This document shows, one piece after another, positions 39,054 to 50,276 of a stretch of 64,000 nt of DNA (the stretch's first letter is position 1; every line of letters starts with the position of its first letter). A model generated the notes under the pieces. The model did not search any database. It saw nothing but the letters and a program-made list of their open reading frames with translations, and was not told where the DNA came from. A program made the position numbers and the translations under genes. Origin of the DNA: Cronobacter turicensis z3032. GTDB taxonomy: Bacteria; Pseudomonadota; Gammaproteobacteria; Enterobacterales; Enterobacteriaceae. The stretch covers positions 3,476,074 through 3,540,073 of the forward strand of contig FN543093.2 of assembly GCA_000027065.2 (NCBI GenBank), read 5' to 3'.

Positions 39054-40307
39054 TTATCCGCGCCTTGCCAGCGTCCCGCCATCGGCGAAGTAAGCTTTGA
39101 TCCCTGCGAGAATCGACTCCGCCACTTCCTGCTGGAATGTCGCGGTGCGAAGCTTACGCTCTTCCTCTTCATTACTGATAAACGCGGTTTCCACCAGAAT
39201 GGACGGAATATCCGGCGCTTTCAGCACGGCGAAGCCCGCCTGATCCACTTTATTCTTATGCAGCTTGTTTACCCGTCCAAGACGCCCTAACACCTCTTTG
39301 CCGAATTTCAGGCTGTCAGAGATAGTCAGCGACTGCACCATATCAAACATGGTGTGATCGAGGTAAACGTCCCCGCTTTTACTCACGCCTCCCATCAGGT
39401 CAGCGGCGTTCTGGGTTTGCGCCAGATATTTCGCAGCCGTACTGGTTGCGCCTTTGGTCGAGAGCGCAAAGACGGAAGAACCGCGCGCGGCGCGGCTGGT
39501 AAAGGCATCCGCGTGAATAGACACAAACAGATCGGCGCGCTGCTTCTGCGCCTTGGCCACGCGCACTTTAAGCGGAATAAAGATATCTTCGTTGCGCGTC
39601 ATGAACGCCTTCATATTGGCTTCACGTTCAATCAGCGCGCGCAGGCGGCGAGCGATTTGCAGCACCACATCTTTCTCACGCGTCTTATTTTTGCCAATCG
39701 CGCCAGGGTCTTCGCCGCCGTGGCCGGGGTCAATCATAATGACAATCGGACGATCGCGCCCCGCTTTGCCCGGCTGCGGCCCGCTGGTGGCGGGCGGCAC
39801 CTGTTTATCCAGCTCGCCCTTGTTGTAATCCTCAAGCAGCGCCAGCAGCGGATCCTGATCGTTTGTCCCGTTGGCCGGGTAGAGATCGATAACCAGACGT
39901 TCGCGGAACTCGGCGACCGGCGCCAGCGCAAACAGATGCGGCGTGACGTTTTTCTTCAGCTCAAACACCATGCGCACGGTTTTTGGATCAAACTGACCGA
40001 CGCGGGCGGATTTAATAAAGGGATCGTCGACGCGGATCTGGTTGCCCACGCCTTTCAGGACCGCGTTCAGGTTGACGCCTTCGAGATCCACCACGATGCG
40101 TTCCGGGTTGCTCAGCGCAAACTGGCGATACTTCAGCACACGGTTAGATTCCAGCGTCACGCGGGTATAGGCGGAAGCCGGCCAGACGCGCACCGCGATA
40201 ACCTGGCCCGACGCAGCCAGGCCCGCCTGACTGACGCTCAATAACCACATCGCCCCCGCGCCCTGTAACAGCTGGCGACGACTAAAAAGATGACTGGAAC
40301 CTGACAT
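39054..40307 (-). CDS. amiC: N-acetylmuramoyl-L-alanine amidase AmiC
   Basis: AmiC splits septal peptidoglycan during division after activation by NlpD. The 417-residue protein has a twin-arginine signal ([16 protein letters not shown]) for Tat export, an AMIN septal-targeting domain (about 35-140), a linker, and a C-terminal Amidase_3 domain. Zinc-site motifs are visible in [24 protein letters not shown] and [14 protein letters not shown]. It is divergent from argA with a 236-bp gap. Confidence 0.97.
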   Translation of the reverse strand: MSGSSHLFSRRQLLQGAGAMWLLSVSQAGLAASGQVIAVRVWPASAYTRVTLESNRVLKYRQFALSNPERIVVDLEGVNLNAVLKGVGNQIRVDDPFIKSARVGQFDPKTVRMVFELKKNVTPHLFALAPVAEFRERLVIDLYPANGTNDQDPLLALLEDYNKGELDKQVPPATSGPQPGKAGRDRPIVIMIDPGHGGEDPGAIGKNKTREKDVVLQIARRLRALIEREANMKAFMTRNEDIFIPLKVRVAKAQKQRADLFVSIHADAFTSRAARGSSVFALSTKGATSTAAKYLAQTQNAADLMGGVSKSGDVYLDHTMFDMVQSLTISDSLKFGKEVLGRLGRVNKLHKNKVDQAGFAVLKAPDIPSILVETAFISNEEEERKLRTATFQQEVAESILAGIKAYFADGGTLARRG

Positions 40308-40491
40308 GCCACTCCCGAGCTTTAATGCGAATAACTCAACATACGACCAAAATGGCCAAAATGGCCAAAAACTTTAGCGAATGGTATCGAAACTGTCATC
40401 TATAAAAGGGTAAACAAATACCTTTGGCGGCGTACGTTCGCGGTAATGACGCGCCGCCGCCATAAAATTGCCACTTGCGCATGGGATAATA

Positions 40492-40530
40492 AAAGAATAA
40501 AAATACACAAATTACGAATAATCATTCACT
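40492..40530 (+). promoter_or_regulatory. Pair of ARG boxes upstream of argA
   Basis: Two 18-bp sites fit the ArgR consensus around TGAATWWWWATTCA. Box 1 is 40492-40509 (core GAATAAAAATACA) and box 2 is 40513-40530 (core GAATAATCATTCA). They are separated by exactly 3 bp, the spacing ArgR hexamers require. Box 2 ends 13 bp before the argA start codon. Confidence 0.85.
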
Positions 40531-40543
40531 GAGAGGTTTTGCC

Positions 40544-41875
40544 GTGGTGAAGGAGCGTCGAACTGAACTGGTCCAGGGATTCCGCCATTCTGTTCCCTAT
40601 ATTAATGCCCATCGGGGCAAAACGTTTGTCATCATGCTTGGCGGCGAAGCCATTGAGCATGAAAATTTTTCCAGTATCGTCAACGATATAGGCCTTCTTC
40701 ACAGCCTCGGCATCCGCCTGGTGGTCGTCTATGGCGCGCGTCCGCAAATCGACGCCAACCTTGCCGAACACCACCATGAGCCGATTTATCACAAGCACAC
40801 CCGCGTCACCGACGCTAAAACGCTGGAGCTGGTAAAACAGGCGGCAGGCCTGTTGCAGCTGGACATCACGGCCCGTTTGTCGATGAGCCTTGGCAATACG
40901 CCGTTGCAGGGCGCGCATATTAATGTGGTAAGCGGCAACTTTATCATCGCGCAGCCGCTTGGCGTGGATGACGGCGTCGATTACTGCCACAGCGGGCGTA
41001 TTCGCCGCATTGATGAAGACGCCATTCACCGCCAGCTCGACAGCGGCGCTATCGTGCTGCTCGGGCCGGTGGCGGTCTCGGTGACAGGCGAAAGCTTTAA
41101 CCTGACCTCAGAAGAAGTCGCCACCCAGCTTGCCATTAAGCTCAAGGCCGAGAAAATGATCGGTTTCTGCTCGTCGCAGGGCGTAATGAGCGATGACGGC
41201 GATATTATTTCCGAGCTGTTTCCGAACGAGGCGCAGGCGCGTCTCGACACGCTGGAAGCCGTCGGCGACTACCACTCCGGCACCGTGCGCTTTCTGCGCG
41301 GCGCAGTCAAAGCCTGTCGCAGCGGCGTGCGTCGTTGCCACCTCATCAGCTACCAGGAAGATGGCGCGCTGTTGCAGGAACTGTTCTCCCGCGACGGTAT
41401 CGGTACGCAGATCGTGATGGAAAGCGCCGAGCAGATCCGCCGCGCCACCATTAATGATATCGGCGGTATTCTGGAACTTATCCGCCCGCTTGAGCAACAG
41501 GGTATCCTGGTACGCCGCTCGCGCGAACAGCTGGAAATGGAAATTGATAAGTTTACGATTATCCAGCGCGATAACCTGACCATCGCCTGCGCCGCGCTCT
41601 ACCCGTTCCCGGAAGAGAAAATCGGTGAAATGGCCTGTGTAGCGGTGCATCCGGATTACCGCAGCTCGGCGCGCGGCGAAGTGCTGTTGCAGCGCATCGC
41701 AACCCAGGCCAAACAGATGGGCTTATCCAAACTCTTTGTGCTCACCACGCGCAGCATTCACTGGTTCCAGGAGCGCGGTTTCGCGCCGGTGGATATCGAC
41801 CTGCTGCCCGAAAGTAAAAAGCAGATGTACAACTACCAGCGTCGCTCTAAGGTGTTGATGGCCGATTTAACCTGA
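40544..41875 (+). CDS. argA: N-acetylglutamate synthase
   Basis: ArgA transfers acetyl from acetyl-CoA to glutamate, the first step of arginine synthesis, and is inhibited by arginine. The 443-residue protein has an N-terminal amino-acid-kinase-like domain ([19 protein letters not shown]) and a C-terminal GNAT domain ([36 protein letters not shown]). The start codon is GTG at 40544 (MVKERR), supported by GAGAGG upstream and the E. coli N-terminus. Paired ARG boxes indicate ArgR repression. Confidence 0.97.
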   Translation: MVKERRTELVQGFRHSVPYINAHRGKTFVIMLGGEAIEHENFSSIVNDIGLLHSLGIRLVVVYGARPQIDANLAEHHHEPIYHKHTRVTDAKTLELVKQAAGLLQLDITARLSMSLGNTPLQGAHINVVSGNFIIAQPLGVDDGVDYCHSGRIRRIDEDAIHRQLDSGAIVLLGPVAVSVTGESFNLTSEEVATQLAIKLKAEKMIGFCSSQGVMSDDGDIISELFPNEAQARLDTLEAVGDYHSGTVRFLRGAVKACRSGVRRCHLISYQEDGALLQELFSRDGIGTQIVMESAEQIRRATINDIGGILELIRPLEQQGILVRRSREQLEMEIDKFTIIQRDNLTIACAALYPFPEEKIGEMACVAVHPDYRSSARGEVLLQRIATQAKQMGLSKLFVLTTRSIHWFQERGFAPVDIDLLPESKKQMYNYQRRSKVLMADLT

Positions 41876-41914
41876 TATTCCTCACCGTGCGGTCGGGCCG
41901 TTGCCGGGCCGCGC

Positions 41915-43750
41915 TTACTGCTCAAAACAGGCCATCAGGCCGCTGCGCCGTTCCGTTCGGGTCGCGATAGCCATCTCCAGCACCCGTTCATCCGCATACA
42001 GCGACAACCGCCGCCGCGCGCGGGTAATCGCCGTATAGACCAGCTCACGCGTCACTACCGGCGCAAACTGCCCCGGCAGGAGCAGCGCCGCATGGTCGAA
42101 TTCCGAGCCCTGCGACTTATGCACCGTCATCGCCCACGCGGTATCGTTATCCGGCAAACGGCTCGGCACCACGGGCTTTAACTTACCGCCGGGCATCGGG
42201 AACCAGACGCGCAGGCCGTCGCCCCGATCCAGCGCCACGCCGATATCGCCGTTAAACAGCCCCAGCGCGCTGTCGTTGCGTGAAATCATCACCGGACGTC
42301 CTTCATACCAGCGCGATAGCGGCGTGCGGCGGATCAGTCGCCGCTGCGCCAGCGCATGCTCCACGCGCTCGTTAAGCCCGGCGACGCCGAATGGCCCTTC
42401 GCGCAGCGCACAGAGCATCTGAAATTCGCTGAAGGCCGCAAGAATGGCCTCCGGCTCGGCGCGCTCGCGCACCAGCGTTAAAAACCGCTCATAGCCCGCC
42501 AGGGTTTCGTCGATCATCTGCGCGTAGTCGTCGTTGCCTGCCAGCGTTTTGCAGGCGATATCCTCAAAGCCGCGACTGAACGTCGCGCTGGCGGCGCGAT
42601 GATCGCTGCGGTTGACGGCAAACGCGAGCTGCCCGATGCCGGAATCGCTGCCAAAGCGATAGCTTTTCTGCAGCAGGCACAGGCAGTCGCGCAGCGCCCC
42701 TGCCGGATGCGGCTCGCCGCCGCCAATGTTACACCCCGTGATGCGGCCAAGCTCGGCGGCGCGTTCCGCAGTGAAACCGTGGTTCACGTAGTGGCAGATA
42801 TCGCCAAGCACTGCGCCCGCCTCTACGGAGGCCAGCTGATCGCGATCGCCTAAAAAAATCACCCGCGCGTGTTCCGGCAGCGCCGCGATAAGCCGCGCCA
42901 TCATCGGCAGGTCTATCATCGAGGCTTCATCCACCACCAGGACATCCAGATGCAGCGGATTGCCCTCATGATAGCGCAGCCGCTGACTGCCCGGCTGTGC
43001 GCCCAGCAGGCGGTGCAGCGTGCTGGCTTCTTCCGGCAGCGCGTTTTTCTGCGCGTCGCTCAGCGGCAAACGGCGCAGCGCGGCGCCAAGCGATTCCGTC
43101 AGGCGCGCCGCCGCTTTACCGGTAGGCGCCGCCAGACGAATACGCGGCAGCTTTTCATCGCAGAGTTGAACCATGGCCGCCAGTAGTTTCGCCACCGTAG
43201 TGGTTTTCCCGGTTCCCGGCCCGCCAGAAATCACCGCGATGCGTCGGGTCAGCGCGACCGCCGCCGCGACTTTCTGCCAGTCCACTTCATCGCCTGGCGG
43301 GCCAAAAAGCGCCGCCAGCACGCTGCTCAGGCGCGCCTCTTCCAGTTCAATACGGTGGTTGCACTCACGGAAAAACGACGCGACCGCCATCTCATGACGC
43401 CACATACGGTTCAGGTACAGACGATCGCCGATAAGCTTCAGCGGCGTCGGCGCATCGTCCTCGCTGACCGCGGGCGAATTCAGCAGCAGAGAGCGCCAGT
43501 CGTCCGGGTTGCCCGCGGCCTCAAACAGCCTCTGCGCCATTTCATCGTGACGCCCGGCGAAGCAGTGCGCCACACACAGCCGGGAGACCGGCAGGCAGAC
43601 ATGCCCTTCCCCGGCGTCGCGGCTGACCAGCGCGGCGGCGAGCATCACCGCGGGTTCTTCATCGCTTGCCACCATCATCGCAAACTGGGCATCCAGCGGG
43701 CGCAGGAGCTTTTGCACGACGGCCTGCTGGATCAGTTGATGCATTTTCAT
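41915..43750 (-). CDS. recD: RecBCD subunit RecD, 5'-3' helicase
   Basis: RecD is the fast 5'-3' helicase of RecBCD. The 611-residue protein carries Walker A in [18 protein letters not shown] (about 165-182), Walker B in [15 protein letters not shown], and superfamily 1 motifs [19 protein letters not shown] and [16 protein letters not shown]. Its ATG overlaps the recB stop (ATGA). It is the last gene of the block. A 39-bp gap separates its stop from that of convergent argA. Confidence 0.97.
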   Translation of the reverse strand: MKMHQLIQQAVVQKLLRPLDAQFAMMVASDEEPAVMLAAALVSRDAGEGHVCLPVSRLCVAHCFAGRHDEMAQRLFEAAGNPDDWRSLLLNSPAVSEDDAPTPLKLIGDRLYLNRMWRHEMAVASFFRECNHRIELEEARLSSVLAALFGPPGDEVDWQKVAAAVALTRRIAVISGGPGTGKTTTVAKLLAAMVQLCDEKLPRIRLAAPTGKAAARLTESLGAALRRLPLSDAQKNALPEEASTLHRLLGAQPGSQRLRYHEGNPLHLDVLVVDEASMIDLPMMARLIAALPEHARVIFLGDRDQLASVEAGAVLGDICHYVNHGFTAERAAELGRITGCNIGGGEPHPAGALRDCLCLLQKSYRFGSDSGIGQLAFAVNRSDHRAASATFSRGFEDIACKTLAGNDDYAQMIDETLAGYERFLTLVRERAEPEAILAAFSEFQMLCALREGPFGVAGLNERVEHALAQRRLIRRTPLSRWYEGRPVMISRNDSALGLFNGDIGVALDRGDGLRVWFPMPGGKLKPVVPSRLPDNDTAWAMTVHKSQGSEFDHAALLLPGQFAPVVTRELVYTAITRARRRLSLYADERVLEMAIATRTERRSGLMACFEQ

Positions 43751-46700
43751 GACGCTTTCTCCTCCGCGCCGGCAAACAGCGCATCCATCGCGGTGACCAG
43801 CGCCTGCGCAGGGCGCGTGGTAAAGATGCCCTGACGGGCGTCCTCTTTCGTTACGCCGCGCAAAAACAGGTAAATCACGCCACCGAAGTGGCGCTGATAA
43901 TCATAATCCGGCAGGCGATGGCGCAAATATCGGTGCAGCGCCAGTGTGTACAGCTGATATTGCAGATCGTAGCGGTGCGTCTGCATCGCCTGCGACATCG
44001 CCTCAAAGGTATAAGCCTGAGGGCTGTCGCCCAGCCAGTTGGATTTATAATCCAGCAGGTAGTAACGCCCCTGCCAGCGGAAAACCAGATCGATAAAGCC
44101 TTTCAGCATGCCGCGCACCTGACGGAAATCGAGCGGCGGGCATTGTGCGGAAAGCGGGTCATGCTCGCGGATTAACGCATCCAGCGCATCAGGACGCAGC
44201 GCGGCGTCAATCGGTACGTAAAACTCCAGTTCGACCTGTTTGTCTCTGGCGCCAAGCTGATTCAGCGACACGCCGGTCTCGTTGAGCGGCACGCTCAGCA
44301 CGTCATCAATCCAGCGGCTCAGTACCGGCTGCCAGGCGTCATCGAAGCCACCCAGTTGCAACTGCTGCGACATCCACTCCGGCGACACCGGCTGGGTGAA
44401 GTCGAGCGTTTCAAAGAGACTGTGCAGAAAGGTGCCGGGCGACGCGCCGCGCGGAAATGTATGCGGCGACATTACCGGCTCGTCGGGCACGTCCCGCGCG
44501 CCTGCGCCGTCCAGATCCAGCTTCGGCAGCAGATCCAGCGCGCGAGCCGCGCCGTGTTGCTGCAAGCCTGAATAACTGGTGACGCGCCATTCATCGACGA
44601 TGCGTCGTTGCAGTTCGCGCGCGGCAAGCATCGGCGGAGCCGACTCCGGCGCCATCCACGGCGTATTGTCCGGCTCGCCGGGGATCGCCAGCGCCAGATG
44701 TTCATCGCACAATGCCTCGATACAGCGACGCAGGCCGTTCGCATCCAGCGCTTCGCCTTTTTGAATCAGTCTGCCGAGCGCGCTGCGGTGCAGATCGGTT
44801 TCTCCCTCTTTCGCGCCGCGACGGCGAAACAGCGGCGCTACGCCGAGGCTGCAATGCCAGATGGAGCGCGTCAGCGCCACATAGAGCAGGCGTAAATCCT
44901 CCGCCAGCCGCTCCATCTCCGCCAGTTCCAGACTCTCTTCGGCATTGCTGAGATCAAGCATCGGCGCGAACGTCTCGCGATCGTGATAAAAGGCCTGCCG
45001 CTGCTCGCGGAAGTCAGCGATAAAGGGCAGCCAGACCAGTGGATATTCCAGACCTTTCGATTTATGAATGGTCACCACCTGAACCAGATGTTTGTCGCTT
45101 TCCAGACGCAACTGCTGACTGGAGGCGCTGGCGTCCGGCTCGGCGATATGCTGGGCTAACCAGCGCACCAGCGCGTATTCGCTGTCGGCTTGCGCGGAAG
45201 CCTCCTGAAGCAATTCGCTCAGGTGGAGAATATCCGTCAGCCTGCGCTCGCCGCCGGGCGTGGCGAGCAGGTTTTCCGCCACCTGCCGGTGCGTCATCAG
45301 GGCGCGCAGCATCGGCATGACGCCGCGCCGCAGCCAGATCTGCCGGTAGCCGTCGAACTCTTCTACCAGCGCGTCCCAGGCGTTTTCATTTTCATTGAGC
45401 GCCTCAATCGCAGGCGCATCCAGCCCCAGCATACTTGCCGCCAGCGCGCTGCGAAGTCTCGTCTCCACCTCCGGCGCCAGTACGGCCTGCAACAGCCAGA
45501 GCATCTCCAGCGCCTCCTGAGTGGCGAAGACGCTGTCGCGGTTAGAGAGATAAACAGAGGGAATGTTGAGCGCGTTCAGCGCCTCGCGGACCAGATTCGC
45601 TTCGATGCGGTTACGTACCAGCACCGTGATGTCTGACGCCTGAACCGGCCTTGCCCGGTCTTCGCGCCACAACAGCGCTTCACCTTTCATGCCCGCGCTT
45701 AACCAGTCGCGGATCTGCCCGGCGCAGACGCGCGCCATGGTTTGTTGGTAATCACTTACTCCTGCGCCATCGCCTTCCATGAGCCAAAGCGTCATGGCGG
45801 GCTGGGTTTTCCCGGCGAAAGTAAAACGCAGCGACTGGTTACGCGCGGCAGGCTTTACCGCGAGGAACGGGATATCGCGAAACATAAACGCGTTATCCAT
45901 CTGGCTGAACATGCGGTTCACGCTCTCTACCATGCCCGGCGCCGAACGCCAGTTAGTATCAAGCGTGTAGTGAGCGTTTACTTCGCCGCGGGCTCGCATG
46001 TAGGTAAAGATATCCGCGCCGCGAAACGCGTAAATCGCCTGTTTCGGATCGCCGATAAGCAGCAACGTGGTCTCATGCTGGCCCAGCCAGATACGGCGGA
46101 AAATACGGTACTGCTGCGGGTCGGTATCCTGAAATTCATCGATCATCGCCGCCGGATAACGCGCGCGGATCGCCGTCGCCAGCGCCTCTCCGCCAGGCTG
46201 ATTCAGCGCCTCGTCGAGGCGGCTTAGCATGTCGTCAAAGCCCAGCTCGCCACGGCGACGCTTCTCCTGCGCGACGGTGTAGCGGATTTCCGCCATCGCT
46301 CTGGCGATCAGTAAATCGCGAATGGTAAATGGCTCCGCCAGCAGGGCATCGATAGCATCAAACACCGCATGGCGCGGCGCATCGCCTTTTTTGGTCTTCT
46401 CAAGCAGCGTGCTCTGGGCAAATTTTTCAAGCGCGGACGGCAGTTGCCAGGAAGTAGTTTCTTCCTGCGCCCAGGCGGCTACCTGGTCAAGCCATGCAGG
46501 CAGGTAACGGCTGCTGTAGCTGCGCTTATCGACGCCCGAATTTTGAATCAGCGCCGCCAGGTCAGCGGCATTTTCACGCCACTGCGCTTTAACCTCGTCA
46601 ATACGCGCAATCGCGTTTTCATAGCGCGACTCAATCGTTTCGTCATCCGGCGGCGGGGTTTTTATCTTCGGCGCTTCGCCATGCAAAAAACTGTTTACAT

Positions 46701-47289
46701 CACGCAGCAGCGACTCTGGACCATCCCACTGCTCACAGACCACGCGCGCCAGCGGCTTGGCCAGCGGGTAACAGTGACGACGCCAGAAATCGGCGCAGGC
46801 CTGATAACGGAGCAGCGATTCGTCTTCGATTAACTGCTGCTCGAATGGCATCCCGGATTCAAACGCGTTCAGGCTCAGCATCCGCTGGCAGAAACCGTGA
46901 ATGGTAAAGATGGCCGCCTCGTCTATCTGTCGCTCCGCCAGCATCAGCGTGCGGGCCGCCAGTGCTTTATCCGGAATTTCGTCCAGCAGCCGCTGGTAGA
47001 GCGGATCGTCGGTTCGCTCTCGCAGGCAGGCCACACGTAGCTCGTGAATATTGCTGCGGATACGTCCGCGCAGCTCTTCCGTCGCGGCCTCGGTAAAGGT
47101 CACGACCAGTAGCTCTTCGACGGTTAACGGGCGCGGGTGAGCCGCCTCGCCGCCCAGCCCTAACAGCAGACGCAGATACAGCGCTGCGATGGTATAGGTT
47201 TTCCCGGTGCCGGCAGAGGCTTCTATCAACCGCTCGCCCGTTAAGGGCAAGCGGAGGGGATCAAGGGACGCTGCGGGCTCATCGGTCAT
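43747..47289 (-). CDS. recB: RecBCD subunit RecB, helicase and nuclease
   Basis: RecB is the 3'-5' helicase and sole nuclease of RecBCD and loads RecA after Chi. The 1180-residue protein has Walker A in [20 protein letters not shown] (about 22-41), the UvrD-type motifs [13 protein letters not shown] and [18 protein letters not shown], and a C-terminal nuclease domain. The DYKSN motif in [13 protein letters not shown] supplies the metal-binding Asp and catalytic Lys. It overlaps both ptrA and recD by 4 bp (ATGA). Confidence 0.98.
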   Translation of the reverse strand: MTDEPAASLDPLRLPLTGERLIEASAGTGKTYTIAALYLRLLLGLGGEAAHPRPLTVEELLVVTFTEAATEELRGRIRSNIHELRVACLRERTDDPLYQRLLDEIPDKALAARTLMLAERQIDEAAIFTIHGFCQRMLSLNAFESGMPFEQQLIEDESLLRYQACADFWRRHCYPLAKPLARVVCEQWDGPESLLRDVNSFLHGEAPKIKTPPPDDETIESRYENAIARIDEVKAQWRENAADLAALIQNSGVDKRSYSSRYLPAWLDQVAAWAQEETTSWQLPSALEKFAQSTLLEKTKKGDAPRHAVFDAIDALLAEPFTIRDLLIARAMAEIRYTVAQEKRRRGELGFDDMLSRLDEALNQPGGEALATAIRARYPAAMIDEFQDTDPQQYRIFRRIWLGQHETTLLLIGDPKQAIYAFRGADIFTYMRARGEVNAHYTLDTNWRSAPGMVESVNRMFSQMDNAFMFRDIPFLAVKPAARNQSLRFTFAGKTQPAMTLWLMEGDGAGVSDYQQTMARVCAGQIRDWLSAGMKGEALLWREDRARPVQASDITVLVRNRIEANLVREALNALNIPSVYLSNRDSVFATQEALEMLWLLQAVLAPEVETRLRSALAASMLGLDAPAIEALNENENAWDALVEEFDGYRQIWLRRGVMPMLRALMTHRQVAENLLATPGGERRLTDILHLSELLQEASAQADSEYALVRWLAQHIAEPDASASSQQLRLESDKHLVQVVTIHKSKGLEYPLVWLPFIADFREQRQAFYHDRETFAPMLDLSNAEESLELAEMERLAEDLRLLYVALTRSIWHCSLGVAPLFRRRGAKEGETDLHRSALGRLIQKGEALDANGLRRCIEALCDEHLALAIPGEPDNTPWMAPESAPPMLAARELQRRIVDEWRVTSYSGLQQHGAARALDLLPKLDLDGAGARDVPDEPVMSPHTFPRGASPGTFLHSLFETLDFTQPVSPEWMSQQLQLGGFDDAWQPVLSRWIDDVLSVPLNETGVSLNQLGARDKQVELEFYVPIDAALRPDALDALIREHDPLSAQCPPLDFRQVRGMLKGFIDLVFRWQGRYYLLDYKSNWLGDSPQAYTFEAMSQAMQTHRYDLQYQLYTLALHRYLRHRLPDYDYQRHFGGVIYLFLRGVTKEDARQGIFTTRPAQALVTAMDALFAGAEEKAS

Positions 47290-50174
47290 TGCGTATCACT
47301 CAGAAGCGGTAAAGATTGTTGCAGGTCGCTGACGCTTTGATATACAGGCCATCCTTCAGGCGCCGCATAATGCGCCTGCGGGTTCTGGCTGCCGGAGACC
47401 TGCGAGAGGATCGTCATGCCCTGTCGGGCAAGCACAGCCTGATGGAAAAAGTCGGCCAGTTTTTGCGGCGTCAGCTGTCTGATTTCGGCCACAACTTTAT
47501 CACGAGAATCGAAATTTAAATTATCCCGATCGAAGTCTTTACTGACCTGCGAGGCTTCTTCGCCCAGCGTCTGCGGGGCCTGTTGCATGTCGTTGATGAT
47601 ACTTTGCTGAATATGCGCAAAATCCTGCGCGTTCAGCGTGCGAAGCCGCGACTCGACCTCCGGGAAGAAAGCCTGATAGCGCTTCCAGAGGAAATTCGGC
47701 TGCTTTTCACTGCTTTGCAGCAGGAACCCAATTCCCCACTGACGCCCTACCGGCATCGGGAAGGCGAAGACCGCGTAACCTAACTGTTCCTGCGTGCGCA
47801 GTTGGTTATAAAACCAGGGCGAAACAATCTGCCCAAGCATGGCGCTACAGGCGGAGCTGGTCGCCTCGTTATAGCCGACAGGCACAAACAGCGCGGCCAG
47901 CGCGGAATCGGTGCTGCTGCCTGCTTTGTTAAAAATGGCCTGCTGCGTTTTCTCAACGCTGACATCCCGGGTGCGCGTCCAGCTTTTCCCTTTAAGCCCC
48001 AGCTGGCGTACCGCATCCTGGGTGAAATTTTTCACCTGCTCGGGGGCCAGGTTGCCGACCACGAGAAACTCCGCGCGAGCATGGGTTTTCAGGCTCTCGC
48101 GATAAGCGAGGATGTCCTTAAGCGTTATTTCCGGCAACAAGGCGCGGCGCGCTTCACGCTGGAAATACGGCACCTGTGACACCATTTGTACCGGCATGAT
48201 GGCCTGATCGTAAGCTTTGCCCTGTTCCGCCGACGCCAGCATCTGCTTATACCAGGATTTCGCCTGCGCCAGTTGATCCTCGGTGGGCTCATAGCTGAAA
48301 TAGCCGTCCAGCAGGGTCAGGAACAGCTTACGTAAATGCTGGGTGTAGCCATTCGCGCTAATCATCAGCCCGCTGTTGGCGCTGCTGGAGAAACTAATGC
48401 CGCCGACGGACGCCTGATTACTCAATTGATCAAGCGCAATCCCGGCCAGGTAATCGTTCAGCGCGAACAACACCTGGTTTTTCGCGCTATTCATCGCCTG
48501 CTCATTACGCAGCACCAGCGTGATATCCGCTCTCGGCTCGTTGGCGAAATAGCGGCTTGGCATATAGAGCACGCGCAGTTCAGGATCCTGAACCAGCAGT
48601 TTAGGGTGCGCATACGGCTTCTGCGGTTTAATCAGGCTGAAATCACTCGGAATATAGGGGTTTGGCTCAGGCAGCGTGAGCGCAATCTTCTGCCCAAGGG
48701 TCTGCCACTGTTTTAGCGTTGCCGCCGGGATTTTCTCAACCTGATAAGGCGCGCCAACAAAGTAAGCCGTTTTGTTGTGAGGCTCGTCAGGGCTGATATA
48801 CCAGATACGCGCGTTTTCTGGCGTCATCATGGCAAGGCGCGCTTTCACCGCCTCAGGATCAAACCGGTCGGCAATATTCACGACATCAAGCGTATGCTCA
48901 ACGGGCACGCGCAGCATGCTGTCCGCCAGCCACTCGACATAGTTCATGTCCCGCGTGATAGAGGGATAGCGGAAATCGAGATCCAGCACATGAGACAGCT
49001 CGGTGAAATAGCGTTTGTCGATGCCGTTGTCGCGCAGCATCTGGAGATAACGGAAGATGGCCGCCACGACGTTGTCGCGATGCGCGAGTCCTTTATCCGT
49101 CAGCGAGACGGAAATAACCATCACGCCGCTGTTCCCGGCGACAACCGGATCGGAATCTGCCCTGACGCTTTCGGCAAGTCCTTCTTTTTGCAGCCAGTCT
49201 GATAACGTGCCAGGGCTGCGGCTGCCTATCATATAGCCGATGAGTTCGTCGGTTTTGCTACGGAATTTATCGCTGTTGTTATCAATGCGAAACTCCACGC
49301 GCAGCGCCTTAAGCGGCTGTACCGGGACATAGTGAATAAAAATCCCCTGCTGTGCTGGCGTAACGACAGGCGTGGTGATCTCTGGCGCCGTCAGATTTTT
49401 ATTCGGCACGCGCCCCCAGGTGTCGGCAGCCATGCGGGCTAGTTCCGGCAACGGGCGATTGCTGTACACCACCGCTTTCATGATGTTGGCGGAGTAATAC
49501 TTATCCCGGAACCCCACCAGCGCCTGATGCAGCGGGCTGCCCGGTTTGTCACGCAGCGTCTCCAGATTGCCGCCAGAGAAACGCGCGCCCGGATGCGCCG
49601 GGTTCAGCGTTTCGGCGCTTACCTGCGCCATACGCATGCCATCACGCGCCCGCGCCATGGTTAATTCGGCATTCACAGCGTTACGTTCACGTTCAGCGTA
49701 GGTTTTATCCAGCTTTGGCGCGGCTATCGCATCCGCGAGCCTGTCCATCGCCCCGTCGAGCGCATCATTCTCTACTTCAAGATACCAGGCGGTGCGGTAA
49801 GGCGCCGTGCTGGCGTTATGGCTGCCGCCGTGGAGCTTCAGGTATTCCGCCAGGCTGTCGGGCTCGGGGTATTTTTGCGAGCCCATGAGCGTCATGTGCT
49901 CAAGATAGTGCGCGAGCCCCAGATGATCGTCGGGATCTTCCAGCGACCCCACCGGCAGCACCAGCGCGGAGAGCGACTTTACGGCTTGAGGATCGCAGAC
50001 CAGTAAAACCACCATCCCGTTGTCGAGACGGATAGCCTGGTATTCCCGGTTATCACGATCGCTTTTGCGGATCGTTTCTTTCAGCGGTTGCCAGCCAGTG
50101 TCGGCCTGAGACAAGGGGGCCCAGAAGGCCATGCAGATCAACAGCGCTTTGTACCAGTTACGACATCCAGGCAT
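47286..50174 (-). CDS. ptrA: Protease III (pitrilysin)
   Basis: PtrA is a periplasmic M16 zinc protease for small peptides. The inverted zinc motif HYLEH lies at about residues 89-93, with the distal Glu in YAERERNAVNAELTMAR. An N-terminal signal peptide (YKALLICMAFWAPLSQA) precedes it. The ATG at 50174 gives 962 residues, the E. coli length, and has GAGAGG seven bases upstream. An ATG 15 bases earlier has no ribosome site. It sits between recC and recB and overlaps recB by 4 bp, although no role in recombination is known. Confidence 0.96.
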   Translation of the reverse strand: MPGCRNWYKALLICMAFWAPLSQADTGWQPLKETIRKSDRDNREYQAIRLDNGMVVLLVCDPQAVKSLSALVLPVGSLEDPDDHLGLAHYLEHMTLMGSQKYPEPDSLAEYLKLHGGSHNASTAPYRTAWYLEVENDALDGAMDRLADAIAAPKLDKTYAERERNAVNAELTMARARDGMRMAQVSAETLNPAHPGARFSGGNLETLRDKPGSPLHQALVGFRDKYYSANIMKAVVYSNRPLPELARMAADTWGRVPNKNLTAPEITTPVVTPAQQGIFIHYVPVQPLKALRVEFRIDNNSDKFRSKTDELIGYMIGSRSPGTLSDWLQKEGLAESVRADSDPVVAGNSGVMVISVSLTDKGLAHRDNVVAAIFRYLQMLRDNGIDKRYFTELSHVLDLDFRYPSITRDMNYVEWLADSMLRVPVEHTLDVVNIADRFDPEAVKARLAMMTPENARIWYISPDEPHNKTAYFVGAPYQVEKIPAATLKQWQTLGQKIALTLPEPNPYIPSDFSLIKPQKPYAHPKLLVQDPELRVLYMPSRYFANEPRADITLVLRNEQAMNSAKNQVLFALNDYLAGIALDQLSNQASVGGISFSSSANSGLMISANGYTQHLRKLFLTLLDGYFSYEPTEDQLAQAKSWYKQMLASAEQGKAYDQAIMPVQMVSQVPYFQREARRALLPEITLKDILAYRESLKTHARAEFLVVGNLAPEQVKNFTQDAVRQLGLKGKSWTRTRDVSVEKTQQAIFNKAGSSTDSALAALFVPVGYNEATSSACSAMLGQIVSPWFYNQLRTQEQLGYAVFAFPMPVGRQWGIGFLLQSSEKQPNFLWKRYQAFFPEVESRLRTLNAQDFAHIQQSIINDMQQAPQTLGEEASQVSKDFDRDNLNFDSRDKVVAEIRQLTPQKLADFFHQAVLARQGMTILSQVSGSQNPQAHYAAPEGWPVYQSVSDLQQSLPLLSDTQ

Positions 50175-50276
50175 CAATAAACCTCTCATGACTGCTTCTA
50201 CTATTCATCATTAACAAGCGGCGCGCGACCACGTCCTTCTCATGAGAACGTTGGATTAGCCGTCGCGCTTAATGGA

